Shown in pieces: positions 44,009 to 53,075 of a stretch of 64,000 bases of DNA (positions are counted from its first letter, which is position 1; every line of letters starts with the position of its first letter). The DNA lies in NCBI GenBank assembly GCA_016706545.1, contig JADJJK010000005.1, positions 1-64,000 of the forward strand, in the 5' to 3' direction. This stretch comes from Myxococcales bacterium (lineage in GTDB: Bacteria; Myxococcota_A; Polyangia; Haliangiales; Haliangiaceae). A program made the translations under genes and the position numbers. The notes under the pieces were generated by a model, which had not been told where the DNA came from, searched no databases, and saw nothing but the letters and a program-made list of their open reading frames with translations.

Positions 44009-45215
44009 GATTGACGGAGATCACGAAGCCCTTGCTGCCCCAGCTCGCGGGCAGGATGCCCGCCGTGCAGGCTGGCAGGGTGTGGCCCTTGACCGCCAGG
44101 CAGTGCGCCTGGATGCTGTCGTACCAGCTCGCTGCCCCTGCGGGCGGTGGCGCGGCGTCGAGCGGCGGGTGGACGGTGTCCAGGCGGGGCGTGTTCAGGC
44201 ACGCCGCGCCGTCCCCGTTCCACACCGCGTCGATGGAGGCCACCTCGCCGGCCGTGAAGCTGGCCGAGTGGGTGTAGTCGAGCGAGCCCAAGGTCCATGT
44301 GGGAGTGATCTTGGTGCGGATGAGCAGCGGCCAGCCCGGCCGGGTGAAGACGCGGCCATCGCCGCAGTAGTTGCCGGCCCACATATCGGCGAAGGCCTGC
44401 TGCTCCTTGAGTCCTGCGCCGTAGCTATCGGCGTTGACCCGCCGGGTCAAGAGCATCTTGGCGGGCAGGCTGCCGGGGCAGGCGATGGTGAACCAGGTCG
44501 CGTTGCTCGGCGTGGTCGGCGCGCTCTGCACCTCGATGGTCTGCTGCGTGTATGAGTTGCCCTCGTACACGAACGCCTGCATCGTGGACCAGTTGTCGTC
44601 GAGGGGATGGCTTGGGCACAGGTTGGTGAACACATGGCACGAGTCGAGCGGCAACCCGGGCGGGCACTGGTCTAGCCGCTCGGGCGTGGTGTACTCCAGG
44701 CGGTACCACGGCACCGGCTGGGACGACGGCTGCGCCCAGTAGGTCTGGGTCTCGGGGTTCGAGGTCGTCCACTTCTCCGCCAGGCGCACGTAGGTGCGCT
44801 TGCTGTCGCGCTCGAGCACCATCACGTGCCCCACCGGCAGCTTGAAGTCGGTGCCCACCACCAGGTCTTCGGTGGGCGCGTACTGACCGCCGCCGTCGGC
44901 CTGCGCCACCGAGGACGCGAAGCGCTCGAGCCGGAAGCCCTGCGAGTTGCGCTGGGTGGAGGCCAGGCTTAGCTGGGAGAAGTACACGCCGTCGATGACC
45001 GGCGAGTTGAGGCCACAGTTGTTGGACGAGCAGTCGCAGCTCGCGGCGCCAAGGCCTTGCTCACAGACCAACGGATCGATCGGCGCCGCGGGATCTCCGG
45101 TCATGTGGGACCCGTCGTCGGGGACAGCAGGATCGACGGCCGCGCCGTCGGGGCTTTGGTCGCTGCAGCCCAGGGAGAAGAGAAGGGCCAGGACACAGCA
45201 GATCTCGTGCTTCAT
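43998..45215 (-). CDS. ADYC-type lipoprotein (copy 3, divergent)
   Basis: 405 residues; signal peptide MKHEICCVLALLFSLGC, Cys at 17. It shares family features with the genes at 5199 and 6367: a Cys-rich N-motif (DCSSNNCGLNSPVIDGVYF), WFTIACPGSLPAKMLL (compare GCAGHTLAK), AGNYCGDGRVFT in place of ADYCGTGRPFT, and GAACLNTPRL. It is longer by several Cys-containing loops. TACAAT (4 nt before the ATG) suggests a near-leaderless start; ATG at 45221 is the alternative. Overlaps the convergent kinase by 11 bp. Function unknown. Confidence 0.75.
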   Translation of the reverse strand: MKHEICCVLALLFSLGCSDQSPDGAAVDPAVPDDGSHMTGDPAAPIDPLVCEQGLGAASCDCSSNNCGLNSPVIDGVYFSQLSLASTQRNSQGFRLERFASSVAQADGGGQYAPTEDLVVGTDFKLPVGHVMVLERDSKRTYVRLAEKWTTSNPETQTYWAQPSSQPVPWYRLEYTTPERLDQCPPGLPLDSCHVFTNLCPSHPLDDNWSTMQAFVYEGNSYTQQTIEVQSAPTTPSNATWFTIACPGSLPAKMLLTRRVNADSYGAGLKEQQAFADMWAGNYCGDGRVFTRPGWPLLIRTKITPTWTLGSLDYTHSASFTAGEVASIDAVWNGDGAACLNTPRLDTVHPPLDAAPPPAGAASWYDSIQAHCLAVKGHTLPACTAGILPASWGSKGFVISVNPTP

Positions 45216-45354
45216 ATCCATTGTAGAGTGCCGGTCAGTCAGAGCATTACGAAGCATCGCGCGAGAAAATCCCATGCCCCGGATTCCACTAAGGAAGTTT
45301 CCGCGAAGTCGCGGGGGCCTCGCGTAGGCCCGGGCCAGTCGGCCGAGCTCCGGG

Positions 45355-45942
45355 CTAGGGATCGTCGGTGGTCATCCGCTCGGCCCACGGCGCATCGCCC
45401 TGGCCCACCGCCTGCAGCTTGTCCTTGAGCGCGGCGCGGGCCCGGTGCAGGCGCACGCGGATGGCGTTGGGGGTGGCCTCGAAGATCTCGGCTAGCGCGG
45501 AGACGTCCTGTTCTTCCCAGTAGTGCAGCTCCAGCAGGGTCTGCTGCTCGAGGGGCAAGGTGCGCAAGATCTCCACGAGCTGACGGCGCTCTGCGTCCTT
45601 GGCCAGGCGGGTGGCCGGCGTGGTCACCAGGTCCGCTACCGAGGTGGTGCCAAAGTCCAGGCGTTCGCCGTCGCGCGCGCGCTGTCGGAAGTGGTGATAC
45701 AGCTCGTGGCGCGCCACGGTGAACAGGTAGGTGCGGAAGCTCGACTGTTTGCGGAATGCATCTTTGGACCGCACACAGGACAAGAGGGTTCGCTGGACCA
45801 GATCTTCCGCCTCGCCGTGGCACTTGGTGGCGAAGAAGCCGCACAGGCTGTCGAAGTACCGCGCGAACAGGGCCTCGCCCGCGGCGTTGTCCCCTGCGCG
45901 CCACCGGTCCAGCAGCTCGAAGTCCTGCTCATGGGGCTGCAT
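45355..45942 (-). CDS. ECF-type RNA polymerase sigma factor
   Basis: 195 residues. Region 2 (about 10-90) includes GEALFARYFDSLCGFFATKC, EAEDLVQRTLLSCV and SFRTYLFTVARHELY. Region 4 (about 120-175) includes LPLEQQTLLELHYWEEQDVSA followed by NAIRVRLHRARAAL. Several Cys occur in region 2 (Cys34, Cys41, Cys56). ATG 45942 follows TATGGT (45950-45955) by 7 nt; ATG 45954 is the alternative. It is upstream of the ADYC lipoprotein in the same direction (about 140 bp apart), which it could control. No anti-sigma gene adjoins. Confidence 0.88.
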   Translation of the reverse strand: MQPHEQDFELLDRWRAGDNAAGEALFARYFDSLCGFFATKCHGEAEDLVQRTLLSCVRSKDAFRKQSSFRTYLFTVARHELYHHFRQRARDGERLDFGTTSVADLVTTPATRLAKDAERRQLVEILRTLPLEQQTLLELHYWEEQDVSALAEIFEATPNAIRVRLHRARAALKDKLQAVGQGDAPWAERMTTDDP

Positions 45943-45949
45943 GACGCGC

Positions 45950-45955
45950 ACCATA
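45950..45955 (-). promoter_or_regulatory. Candidate -10 element for leaderless sigma-factor start (TATGGT)
   Basis: TATGGT on the minus strand is 7 nt before the ATG at 45942 and overlaps the alternative ATG at 45954. Confidence 0.4.
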
Positions 45956-46032
45956 GCAGAGCTTCGCGCCGGCTCCTTGCGCCGCCGGGACTCCTGCCAC
46001 CGATCCTCGCCTACCGGGCGAGGGAGGCGGAG

Positions 46033-47976
46033 CTAGATCAGGGCGCGCAAGAGCACGATCAGCGCGATGAGCGCCACCACCGAGCCGCCGAGCGCGGCGG
46101 CGCCGCGCACGATGCTGCCGCGGTCGTACGCCTCACGCTCCGCGGACAGCTTCTCGATCTCGGTGCTGCGCGAGGTGATGGCGCTGCGCAGCCGGTCGAT
46201 GCGCTCGTACAGCTCGGAGAACCGAGGATCGTCGAGCCGGTTGAGGTTGACCAGCGTGCCCAAGGTGATGAGGCGGCGCGCGACCTCCGCCTCGGCGAGG
46301 GCGTAGTCTCGGCCCTTGCGCTTGTGCTCGGCGTCGAGCTCCGCCAGGCGGTGGCCGTAGCCCTCGCGGGCGTCGTTGAGGCTGTGCTTGGCGGCGTCGA
46401 GCTCGGCCTTGGCGGCGTCGAGCTTGGTGGACGCATCGGAGATCGGTCGCTCGAGGCCGGCGAGCTTGCGGTCGATCTCCTGGCGGTCTGGCTCCAGCGC
46501 GGCGGCGTCGCGGCGGTGGCTCTCCGCGGAGCGGCGCAGGTCGTTGCGGTCCTCGGTGATGCCGGTGGTGCCGGCCTGCTCGTCGCGGTCCTCCGCCGCC
46601 TTGAGAAACGCCTTCTGCTTGCGCTCGAGGTCCTTGCGTCGGTCGCGCAGGCCGCGGCGCTGCGCCTCGAGCTGGGACAGCTCGCGCTGGGACTCCTCCA
46701 CCGCGCGCTCGGCCTCGCTGAGCTTGCTGTTGCGATCTTTCTCGACGTCCGCGAACCGCGAACCTTCCTCGGCCTTGCGGCCGTCGAGCTCGGCGCGCTC
46801 GCGATCGAGGCTGGTCATGCGCTGCTCGGCCGCCGTGATCGCGTTGTTCTCCGCGAAGAAGACGCGGCCGTCGAGCTGGACGGAGCGCGCCAGGCGGCCG
46901 AGCGCGCCGAGCACCTGGTCGAGCGCGGCGGTGTCTTGCTTGATCTCCTCGCCGAGCTTCTTGATGGCGGTGCGGCGTTGCATGCGAGCGCGCGCAAAGC
47001 GGAACACGTAGCGGGCGGCCGGGATGAGGCCGGGCTCAGGGATCTCCGGAACTGGCACCACGCGCGGCGGGGTGAACGGGCGGTCGACCAGGCCCTCGCC
47101 GCGCACGATGCGGGTGGGCGGCGGCTCGAACTCGTAGGCGCTGCGCGAGCGCTCCGAGGCGACGGTCGCCGCGGCGGCGTCCGCGACCACGGGCGCCTCG
47201 ACGAGCAGCGCGGACGCTGACGGGTAGGAGAGGGCCTGGGCGGGCGGCGGCAGCGACGGCGGCGGTTGCTGCAGCGGCGGTTGCTGCAGCAGCGGCTGTT
47301 GGGCGGGCGGCGGCGGTTGCTGCAGCGGCGGCGGCCACGTGGGCGCGGGCCCCGCTGGTGCGGACCCAAAAGGCGCCGCCTCCGGGACGGTGGAGCCGCC
47401 GAAGCTGCCGCTGGCGCCGAAAGTCTCCGGCAAAACCGGCGCGGTGACCCGGCTGGCGTCCGCGGCGTCGCTGCGGCGGCGCGCGGGTTCGTGGAGCTGG
47501 CGTGGTTCTGGCGGCGGCGCGGTCCGGCGCACCGCCGCGGCCGAGGGCTGAAGTGCTGCGCGCAGCTCGCGCTCCGCCGCGGGCGATGGCGGCGCGAGCG
47601 GAGCCGGCGCCGCGGGCGCTGGTGTCGCCGCGGCGGCGGCCTGCTCCGCCCCCGCGGTTGCGGTTGCGGCTGCGGGCAGCGGCGGCGGCAAGGTGGCGCC
47701 CGTGCGCCGAGGTGGCGGCAGCGGCGGAAACCCGGTGGCGCTCGCCTGGGGCGCCGGGGCGCCCGGAGTTCCCGGCGAGCCCGGAGTTCCGGGAGCGCCC
47801 GAAGCTCCCGGAGCGCCGGGAAGGCCTTGCGCCCCCGCCGACCCGCCGATCCCGGGAGCGCCGGTGGCCCCGGCGCGCTGGCGGCGCGGCGGCAGCGGTG
47901 GCAAGCGTCGACCGCACGAAGCGCATTGCGCTACGTCATCGGAGTTCTCGGCGCTGCAGAACGGACAGAAACGCAT
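46033..47976 (-). CDS. Zinc-ribbon, collagen-like, coiled-coil membrane protein
   Basis: 647 residues, no family recognised as a whole. N-terminal zinc ribbon CPFCSAEN and CASCGRR (Cys4, Cys7, Cys18, Cys21). From about 36 there are 13 consecutive Gly-X-Y triplets (GATGAPGIGGSAGAQGLPGA and on), a collagen-like tract, then a long Pro/Ala/Gln low-complexity region (to about 290). Residues about 340-600 are a charged coiled coil (KKLGEEIKQDTAALDQVL, AERAVEESQRELSQLEAQ). The C-terminus is one membrane helix (GGSVVALIALIVLLRAL). This orders a cytoplasmic rod anchored at its C-terminus. Possibly a scaffold; function unknown. Confidence 0.7.
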   Translation of the reverse strand: MRFCPFCSAENSDDVAQCASCGRRLPPLPPRRQRAGATGAPGIGGSAGAQGLPGAPGASGAPGTPGSPGTPGAPAPQASATGFPPLPPPRRTGATLPPPLPAAATATAGAEQAAAAATPAPAAPAPLAPPSPAAERELRAALQPSAAAVRRTAPPPEPRQLHEPARRRSDAADASRVTAPVLPETFGASGSFGGSTVPEAAPFGSAPAGPAPTWPPPLQQPPPPAQQPLLQQPPLQQPPPSLPPPAQALSYPSASALLVEAPVVADAAAATVASERSRSAYEFEPPPTRIVRGEGLVDRPFTPPRVVPVPEIPEPGLIPAARYVFRFARARMQRRTAIKKLGEEIKQDTAALDQVLGALGRLARSVQLDGRVFFAENNAITAAEQRMTSLDRERAELDGRKAEEGSRFADVEKDRNSKLSEAERAVEESQRELSQLEAQRRGLRDRRKDLERKQKAFLKAAEDRDEQAGTTGITEDRNDLRRSAESHRRDAAALEPDRQEIDRKLAGLERPISDASTKLDAAKAELDAAKHSLNDAREGYGHRLAELDAEHKRKGRDYALAEAEVARRLITLGTLVNLNRLDDPRFSELYERIDRLRSAITSRSTEIEKLSAEREAYDRGSIVRGAAALGGSVVALIALIVLLRALI

Positions 47977-48119
47977 GGAAGCTGCAAGAGCAGGGGCTCA
48001 GTCGATACGATACCCGAGGCCAGAGGTTTGCGCCGCGTGCGGGCAGGCTCAATCGGGACCACGAGCGCCCGATCTGCCCTCGCCCGGCCCGGATCAGCCC
48101 CGATTCGCCCGGCGCGAGC

Positions 48120-49460
48120 TCAATCGGTGAGCCCGATGGCCAGATAGATCTCGTACTCGCCGCGCTCGAGGCCGTACCCGAAGTCCACGCCCAGCAGCGG
48201 CAGCACGATCTGCTGCAGGTAGAACCGGACGCCGCCGCCCACCGAGTTCTTGAACGGCGCCAGGCCACGAATGTCCGCGCCCGGGAGGTAGTGGCGCTCC
48301 GACAGCGCGCTGTTCTCCGCCTTGGTGAAGGTCACGTAGGCGCTGTCCCAGAACGCCAGCGCGCGCATGGAGAAGCCGCTGATCGAGAACACCGGCATCG
48401 AGTACTCGATGTTGGCCTGGGCCTTGAGGTTGCCGCGGAACTGCGAGTTCTTGTACCCGCGCATCGAGGTGCCGCCGCTGGACACCTCCTGCTGAAACGG
48501 CAGGTTCCTGCCGAAGCTGAACTGGGTCTTGAGGATGAGGTTGTGGCGGTCCAGCACGCGGCGCGCGCGCTGGTACTGCGCGGTGAAGAGCTGGTAGTCG
48601 AAGTCCGAGCCCGCTGACGGGGTGGCGGTCTCCGCGGTCACCACGTACTTGTCGCCGGAGGTCACGCCTCGCCAGTTGGCGCGGGTGTCGAGGCTCAGGG
48701 AGAGCTCCACGGAGACGTCGTTGCCCTCGACGCCGGGCTTGGGCACCCGGGTGATCTCCGGATCGCCGGTGATCTCCTCGATGGTCGCGCCCTCGGCGAG
48801 CTTGACCTTGGCGTAGCTCACGCGCGCGGCGCGGGCGCGCAGGTCCAGGGAGAAGGCGCGCCACAGCGACATGCCCACCTTGCCGCCCACGTTGAGATAG
48901 TTCAGGCGGGACTCGCGGAGCGGCTTGGGATCGTCTCGCCACTCGGTCGGCGAGGAGTACTCGAAGATGCGGCCCGACTTGAGGTACACGTCCCCCTGCC
49001 AGTGAAAGCGGGTGCCGGAGATCGACGGGTCGACGTAGGCGCCGATGAAGAAGCTGTCGCCAGTGGCGATCTGTCCGTAGAGCAGGAGCTTCTTGTTCTC
49101 GCCAAACAGGTTGTTCTCGCCAAAGCCGACGCCGCCGCCGACGTTGGTGGGCTGGGTGTAGAACGCGGGGGCGATCACCCAGGAGTGCTTGTCCTTGACC
49201 AGGATGTTGACCCGCACGCCGCCGGGGACCGGATCCCAGAACACCTCGGCAGAGCGGAACAGCCCGCTGCTCTCGAGGTCGCGCTTGATCTTGTCCGCCA
49301 TCTCCCCGGACCAGTCGTCTCCCACCTCGATGTCGGCGATCAGCGCGACGGTCTCATCCGTGGTCTTGGTATTTTCTTGGACGAGGATCTCCTTGATCTC
49401 ATCCGCAAAGGAGGGTGCCGCCGAGAGCGCCACCAGGAACACGGGAAGGGCGAGCTTCAC
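48120..49460 (-). CDS. BamA/TamA-like outer-membrane protein with one POTRA-like domain
   Basis: 446 residues. A signal peptide (VKLALPVFLVALSAAPSFA) precedes a single POTRA-like region (about 22-100, TTDETVALIADIEVGDDW, IKRDLESSGLFRSAEVF) and a D15/Omp85-type barrel (GVGFGENNLFGENKKLLLYG, GGTSMRGYKNSQFRGN with the conserved RGY loop, terminal LGVDFGYGLERGEYEIYLAI). It is much shorter than BamA (usually five POTRA), so it may be a TamA- or patatin-associated type. Start GTG 49460 gives the signal peptide and follows TACTCC by 4 nt; a longer in-frame GTG at 49523 is less likely. Confidence 0.82.
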   Translation of the reverse strand: MKLALPVFLVALSAAPSFADEIKEILVQENTKTTDETVALIADIEVGDDWSGEMADKIKRDLESSGLFRSAEVFWDPVPGGVRVNILVKDKHSWVIAPAFYTQPTNVGGGVGFGENNLFGENKKLLLYGQIATGDSFFIGAYVDPSISGTRFHWQGDVYLKSGRIFEYSSPTEWRDDPKPLRESRLNYLNVGGKVGMSLWRAFSLDLRARAARVSYAKVKLAEGATIEEITGDPEITRVPKPGVEGNDVSVELSLSLDTRANWRGVTSGDKYVVTAETATPSAGSDFDYQLFTAQYQRARRVLDRHNLILKTQFSFGRNLPFQQEVSSGGTSMRGYKNSQFRGNLKAQANIEYSMPVFSISGFSMRALAFWDSAYVTFTKAENSALSERHYLPGADIRGLAPFKNSVGGGVRFYLQQIVLPLLGVDFGYGLERGEYEIYLAIGLTD

Positions 49461-49567
49461 CGCGGGAGTATCGCCTTGCTGCTTTGGCCCCCACAACCCC
49501 TGGGTGCTGTTCCGTGACCTCACGCACGTGGCGCGACGCGCGCGTCACAGTACGGAGCCGCACGAAA

Positions 49568-50659
49568 TCAAAACAGCGCGAGCTGGGAGGCGCCGTCCTT
49601 GCCGCCTCGACCGCCTCGGCCCGGCTTCTGGAAGGCCGTGGTGTCCAGCTCGACGCGCTCGCGGCCCAGGCCCAGGCGCTGGCACGCCGCCTCGAAGCGG
49701 CGGGCCAGCAGGTCCGCATACGGGCCGGTGCCGCGGCCGCGCACGCCAAAGCGCGCGTCGTAGAGCTTGCCCTCGTGGGTCTGCCGCACCAGCGCCAGCA
49801 CTCGCGCGGCGCGATCTGGCACGTGGTGCTCCAGCCACTCGCGAAACAGATCCTTGATCTCCAGGGGCAGCCGCAGCAGCACGTACCCGGCGAAGCGGGC
49901 GCCGCGAGCGTGCCCGGCCTCCAGGAGCTGCTCCAGCTCGTGGTCGTTGAGCCCGGGGATCATCGGCGAGGGCATGATCCCCACCGGCACACCCGCCTCG
50001 GCCAGCGCGGCGATGGCGGCCAGGCGCCGGTGCGGGCGGCTGGCGCGAGGCTCGAGCTTGCCGGCCAGCTCGCCACAGAGCGTGGTGACCGAGAGGAACA
50101 CCGCGGTCAGGTTGCGCGCCGCCAGCGCGCGCAAGAGGTCCAGATCTCGCAGCACGCTGGCGCTCTTGGTGACGATGGACACCGGGTGAGACAGCTCCAG
50201 GCAGACCTCCAGGATGCTGCGGGTGATGCGGTGCTCGCGCTCGATGGGCTGATACGGATCGGTGTTGGTGCCCATGGCGATGGGCGAGCACTGGTACCCC
50301 GGCTTGGCCAGCTCCTGGCGCAAGAGCGCGGCCGCCTCCGGCTTGGCGATGAGCCTGGTCTCGAAGTCGAGCCCAGGAGACAGGCCCAGGTAAGCGTGGG
50401 TGGGACGCGCAAAGCAGTAGGCGCACCCGTGCTCGCAGCCGCGGTACGGGTTGATCGATTGATCGAAGGGGATGTCCGGCGAGTCGTTGCGGGACAGGAT
50501 GGAGCGAGTGCGGTCGAGGGACACCAAGGTGGGCAGGCGGCGCGGCTCCTCGGGCAGATCCCAGCCGTCGTCGAACGCCTCGCGCGCCTGGGCCTCGAAC
50601 CGACCGCTGCGATTGGAGCGCGCGCCCCTGGCCTTGCCCGTGTTCGAGGCACTATTCAT
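49568..50659 (-). CDS. PA0069-family radical SAM protein
   Basis: 363 residues. The radical SAM cluster motif is CEHGCAYC, Cys75, Cys79 and Cys82, after NPYRG. The order and flanks (RPTHAYLGLSPGLDFE, MGTNTDPYQPIER, SIVTKSASVLRDLDLL, GIMPSPMIPGLNDHELEQLL) match the PA0069/spore-photoproduct-lyase-like family, whose physiological reaction is unclear. A basic N-terminal extension precedes NDSPDIPFDQSINPYRG. The frame stays open upstream, but ATG 50659 is the only start before family-like sequence. Divergent from the YbjN-like gene with 60 bp between. Confidence 0.9.
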   Translation of the reverse strand: MNSASNTGKARGARSNRSGRFEAQAREAFDDGWDLPEEPRRLPTLVSLDRTRSILSRNDSPDIPFDQSINPYRGCEHGCAYCFARPTHAYLGLSPGLDFETRLIAKPEAAALLRQELAKPGYQCSPIAMGTNTDPYQPIEREHRITRSILEVCLELSHPVSIVTKSASVLRDLDLLRALAARNLTAVFLSVTTLCGELAGKLEPRASRPHRRLAAIAALAEAGVPVGIMPSPMIPGLNDHELEQLLEAGHARGARFAGYVLLRLPLEIKDLFREWLEHHVPDRAARVLALVRQTHEGKLYDARFGVRGRGTGPYADLLARRFEAACQRLGLGRERVELDTTAFQKPGRGGRGGKDGASQLALF

Positions 50660-50719
50660 GCGTTCAGTGTGTACCACAACCAGGGCAACCCTCGTCAATG
50701 ATGATAAGAAAGGCGGAGC

Positions 50720-51211
50720 ATGAACCCAGCCGAAGTCGCGACCTCCCTCCTGATCGAGAAGACGCTGCAGAAGAGCTCGGCGTACCGCAAGATCGACGAC
50801 ACCCTGTACGTCATCAAGCAGGGCTCGGCGTACGTGATGATCTCCGTGGTGCCATGGGGAGCCAACCGCGCCATGCTGCGCTGCACCTCGCAGCTCGTGA
50901 AGGGCGTCAACATCGATGGCCCGCTGGCGCTCCAGCTCCTGGAGCTCAACGCGCACCTGCGCTTTGGCGCGTTCGCCTGGGACCCGGCGGAAGAGGTGGT
51001 GCTGTTCACGCACACCATGCTGGGCGGCACCACGCTGGATCCCGACGAGCTGATGGCGACCCTCAGCGACGTCGCGCTGATCGCCGACGAGTACGACGAC
51101 AAGCTGATGAAGAAGTACGGCGGTCAGCGCATGCTCGACCTGCTCGAGGAGGCGGCGATCGAGCGGATCATGGATCGCGACAACCGCCCGTTCAACAACC
51201 TCGATGACTGA
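50720..51211 (+). CDS. YbjN/T3SS-chaperone-fold protein
   Basis: 163 residues, cytosolic. The fold pattern is the class-I T3SS-chaperone/YbjN type: TLYVIKQGSAYVMISVVPWG, AMLRCTSQLVKGV, LALQLLELNAHLRFGAFAWD, VVLFTHTMLGGTTLDPDEL, then a helical tail. Such proteins are thought to bind peptides or act as stress-related chaperones. AAAGG lies about 6 nt before the ATG. No secretion genes are nearby, so a general role is more likely than type III secretion. Confidence 0.75.
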   Translation: MNPAEVATSLLIEKTLQKSSAYRKIDDTLYVIKQGSAYVMISVVPWGANRAMLRCTSQLVKGVNIDGPLALQLLELNAHLRFGAFAWDPAEEVVLFTHTMLGGTTLDPDELMATLSDVALIADEYDDKLMKKYGGQRMLDLLEEAAIERIMDRDNRPFNNLDD

Positions 51212-51270
51212 GCTGCCGCGGCGGCGCGCGTTGCGCTGCCGCGAAGGCGCGCGTCGCGCTGCCCTGGTCG

Positions 51271-52698
51271 CTAGCGGCGCTTGAAGCTGAGCACGCGGTC
51301 GCGCACGAGGGTGGTGATGAGGGGCGCGGTCTTGGACGAGGGCTCCAGATAGGTTCGGAAGGTCAGCGTGCCCAGCGCGCCGTTTTCGATGCCGGTGGGG
51401 CAGGCGCCCTTGGGCACCTCCAGGCAGAACGGCTCGCCGTTGCACGCGCGGGCGATCTTCCAGGCGTAGAGCGTGGGCGCCAGCGGGTCCAGCGGCAGGT
51501 AGCGGCGCGCGGAGCCGGCGTACTCGTCGCTCGCCACGCTCACCAGGCCCACCAGCTTCTGCAGGGCGTACACGCTGACGTTGCTGTACACCGTCTTGTT
51601 GGTCGCCTGGTGGTTGACGCCAAACGCGATGTAGAAGTCGTCATCGCTGGCAAACAGCACGCGCGGCGCGGTGCCGGGATAGTTGGTGTCCGGGTTGTCT
51701 CCGGCGCAGAAGGTCAGGTTCTGGATGCAGGCGGCGGGGTTGGGCACGCCTTCATCCACGGTGACCGCGCGCGCGGTGTACGCGGGGTACGCCGCGGTGA
51801 TCGCGGACGACAGGCGCTGGACCGCGGTGGAGAGGTTCGTCTCCGTGGGCGTGGTGGCCTTGGGGCGCGGCGTCGGGCTTGGCAACGGATTTAGCGGCCG
51901 CAACAGCGTCGGCGTGATGCGCAGCACCGTGCCGCCGGGGTTGGCGAGGTAGGCGTCCTTCTTGGCTTCGTCTGCCACCAGCGCCAGGCGGAACAGCACG
52001 CCGAAGGCGTCCGCGGTGGGCCCGAGGCCAAAGCGCCCCTTCGCAGGATCGAGGGTCAGCACGTTGATCGCGCTGGCCAGGACGCCGCTGTCGATGAGCG
52101 CGGCGCGCGCCTCCGCCGCGGTGGTGGCGTCGGCGGCGACGATGATCGCGGCGCGCTGCTCGAACGGCGTGCCGCCCTCGGTGCGCAGGACCAGGTGGTT
52201 CATGGTGTCCGACAGGCTGGCGAACACCGGCTTGGCGACGCCGGCCGCGTCGCTGCGCTCCATCAGGTACGGCGTGAAGCCGTAGTACGCCGCCGCTGGC
52301 GCGGTCAGGCCCAGGTACACGATGGCCTCGTCGGCGCGCAGGCGGTACGAGCTGGAGGTGCCGTCGGGCCGCGGGTTGGGGTTCGGCGCGCTCTGCCCGG
52401 GCGCGGGCGGCACGAAGAACGCCGCGTACGGGCTCGAGGGGTTGTTGCCCGAGCAGGTGGTCTGGCAGCACGACGACAGATCGAGGAACTCGAAGCTGCC
52501 GTTCTGCACCTGATAACCGCGCGCGCTGAGCGCGGTGGTCAGCGAGGTCGCGAGCGCGGCGTCGTCGAGCGCGCTGTCGGCGGCGCCGTCGGCGAGGTCG
52601 TCCTGCCCGGGCTCCGGTGGTGTGCCGCAGGCGAGCAAGAGAAGAGGGACGAGCGGGACAAGGGGAAGACGAGAGACACGAAAGGAAGGGTGCTTCAT
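51271..52698 (-). CDS. Large exported lipoprotein of unknown function
   Basis: 475 residues. A signal peptide rich in Leu/Pro/Val ends LLLLAC (Cys near 24), followed by an acidic linker (GQDDLADGAADSALDD). The mature part has Cys pairs (SSCCQTTC; CIQNLTFC; RACNGEPFC) suggesting disulfides, and alternating alpha/beta (IVYLGLTAPAAAYYGFTPYL; AAIIVAADATTAAEARAALI). No catalytic motif recognised. AAAGG lies close upstream of the ATG at 52698. Confidence 0.68.
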   Translation of the reverse strand: MKHPSFRVSRLPLVPLVPLLLLACGTPPEPGQDDLADGAADSALDDAALATSLTTALSARGYQVQNGSFEFLDLSSCCQTTCSGNNPSSPYAAFFVPPAPGQSAPNPNPRPDGTSSSYRLRADEAIVYLGLTAPAAAYYGFTPYLMERSDAAGVAKPVFASLSDTMNHLVLRTEGGTPFEQRAAIIVAADATTAAEARAALIDSGVLASAINVLTLDPAKGRFGLGPTADAFGVLFRLALVADEAKKDAYLANPGGTVLRITPTLLRPLNPLPSPTPRPKATTPTETNLSTAVQRLSSAITAAYPAYTARAVTVDEGVPNPAACIQNLTFCAGDNPDTNYPGTAPRVLFASDDDFYIAFGVNHQATNKTVYSNVSVYALQKLVGLVSVASDEYAGSARRYLPLDPLAPTLYAWKIARACNGEPFCLEVPKGACPTGIENGALGTLTFRTYLEPSSKTAPLITTLVRDRVLSFKRR

Positions 52699-53074
52699 GG
52701 CACCTTTGCCTTGAGCAAGCGATGGGCCATCGCGCCTCTGCGCCGGGTGGAACCCGCAGGTTCCAGCGCCAGCCGGGCGTGCAGGTCCCAATCGAGCTGT
52801 GCAGGTTCCAGTGCGCCCGCGTGGCGCGTGGTCGCGGTCGTCGCGGTCGTGGCGTTCTCCGCGTGCGTCGCGTCGCGGTTGTGGGAAGGCCCTACAGCGC
52901 CCATGGCGAGTGTGGAGAATCGCCGCTTGCCCGACGCTCTCGTGATCGTCTGCGCGCATGATGTGTAGCACCGATGACGAGCCTGCGCCCCATGGCGCAC
53001 TCGCCCTCTGCTACGCAGAGCTAGCGTCGGTCCAGCGTCGGTCCAGCGTCGGTCCAGCTTGGTCTAGCGTCGGT
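52699..53074. other. 376-bp region with palindromes and an 11-bp tandem repeat
   Basis: No gene seen. Two perfect inverted repeats: TGGAACC-CGCA-GGTTCCA (52748-52765) and CTCTGC-TAC-GCAGAG (53006-53020). A GCGGTCGTC-like short repeat occurs near 52828-52850. The right end is an 11-bp tandem repeat running into the next gene's stop. The promoter of the lipoprotein at 52698 should lie here. Confidence 0.5.
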
Positions 53075-53075
53075 C
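53022..53075. repeat. 11-bp tandem repeat at a gene 3' end
   Basis: Five copies of CAGCGTCGGTC or TAGCGTCGGTC; the fourth has lost one base. The array ends inside the stop codon of the methyltransferase gene (TAG at 53075-53077, minus strand). Confidence 0.7.
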
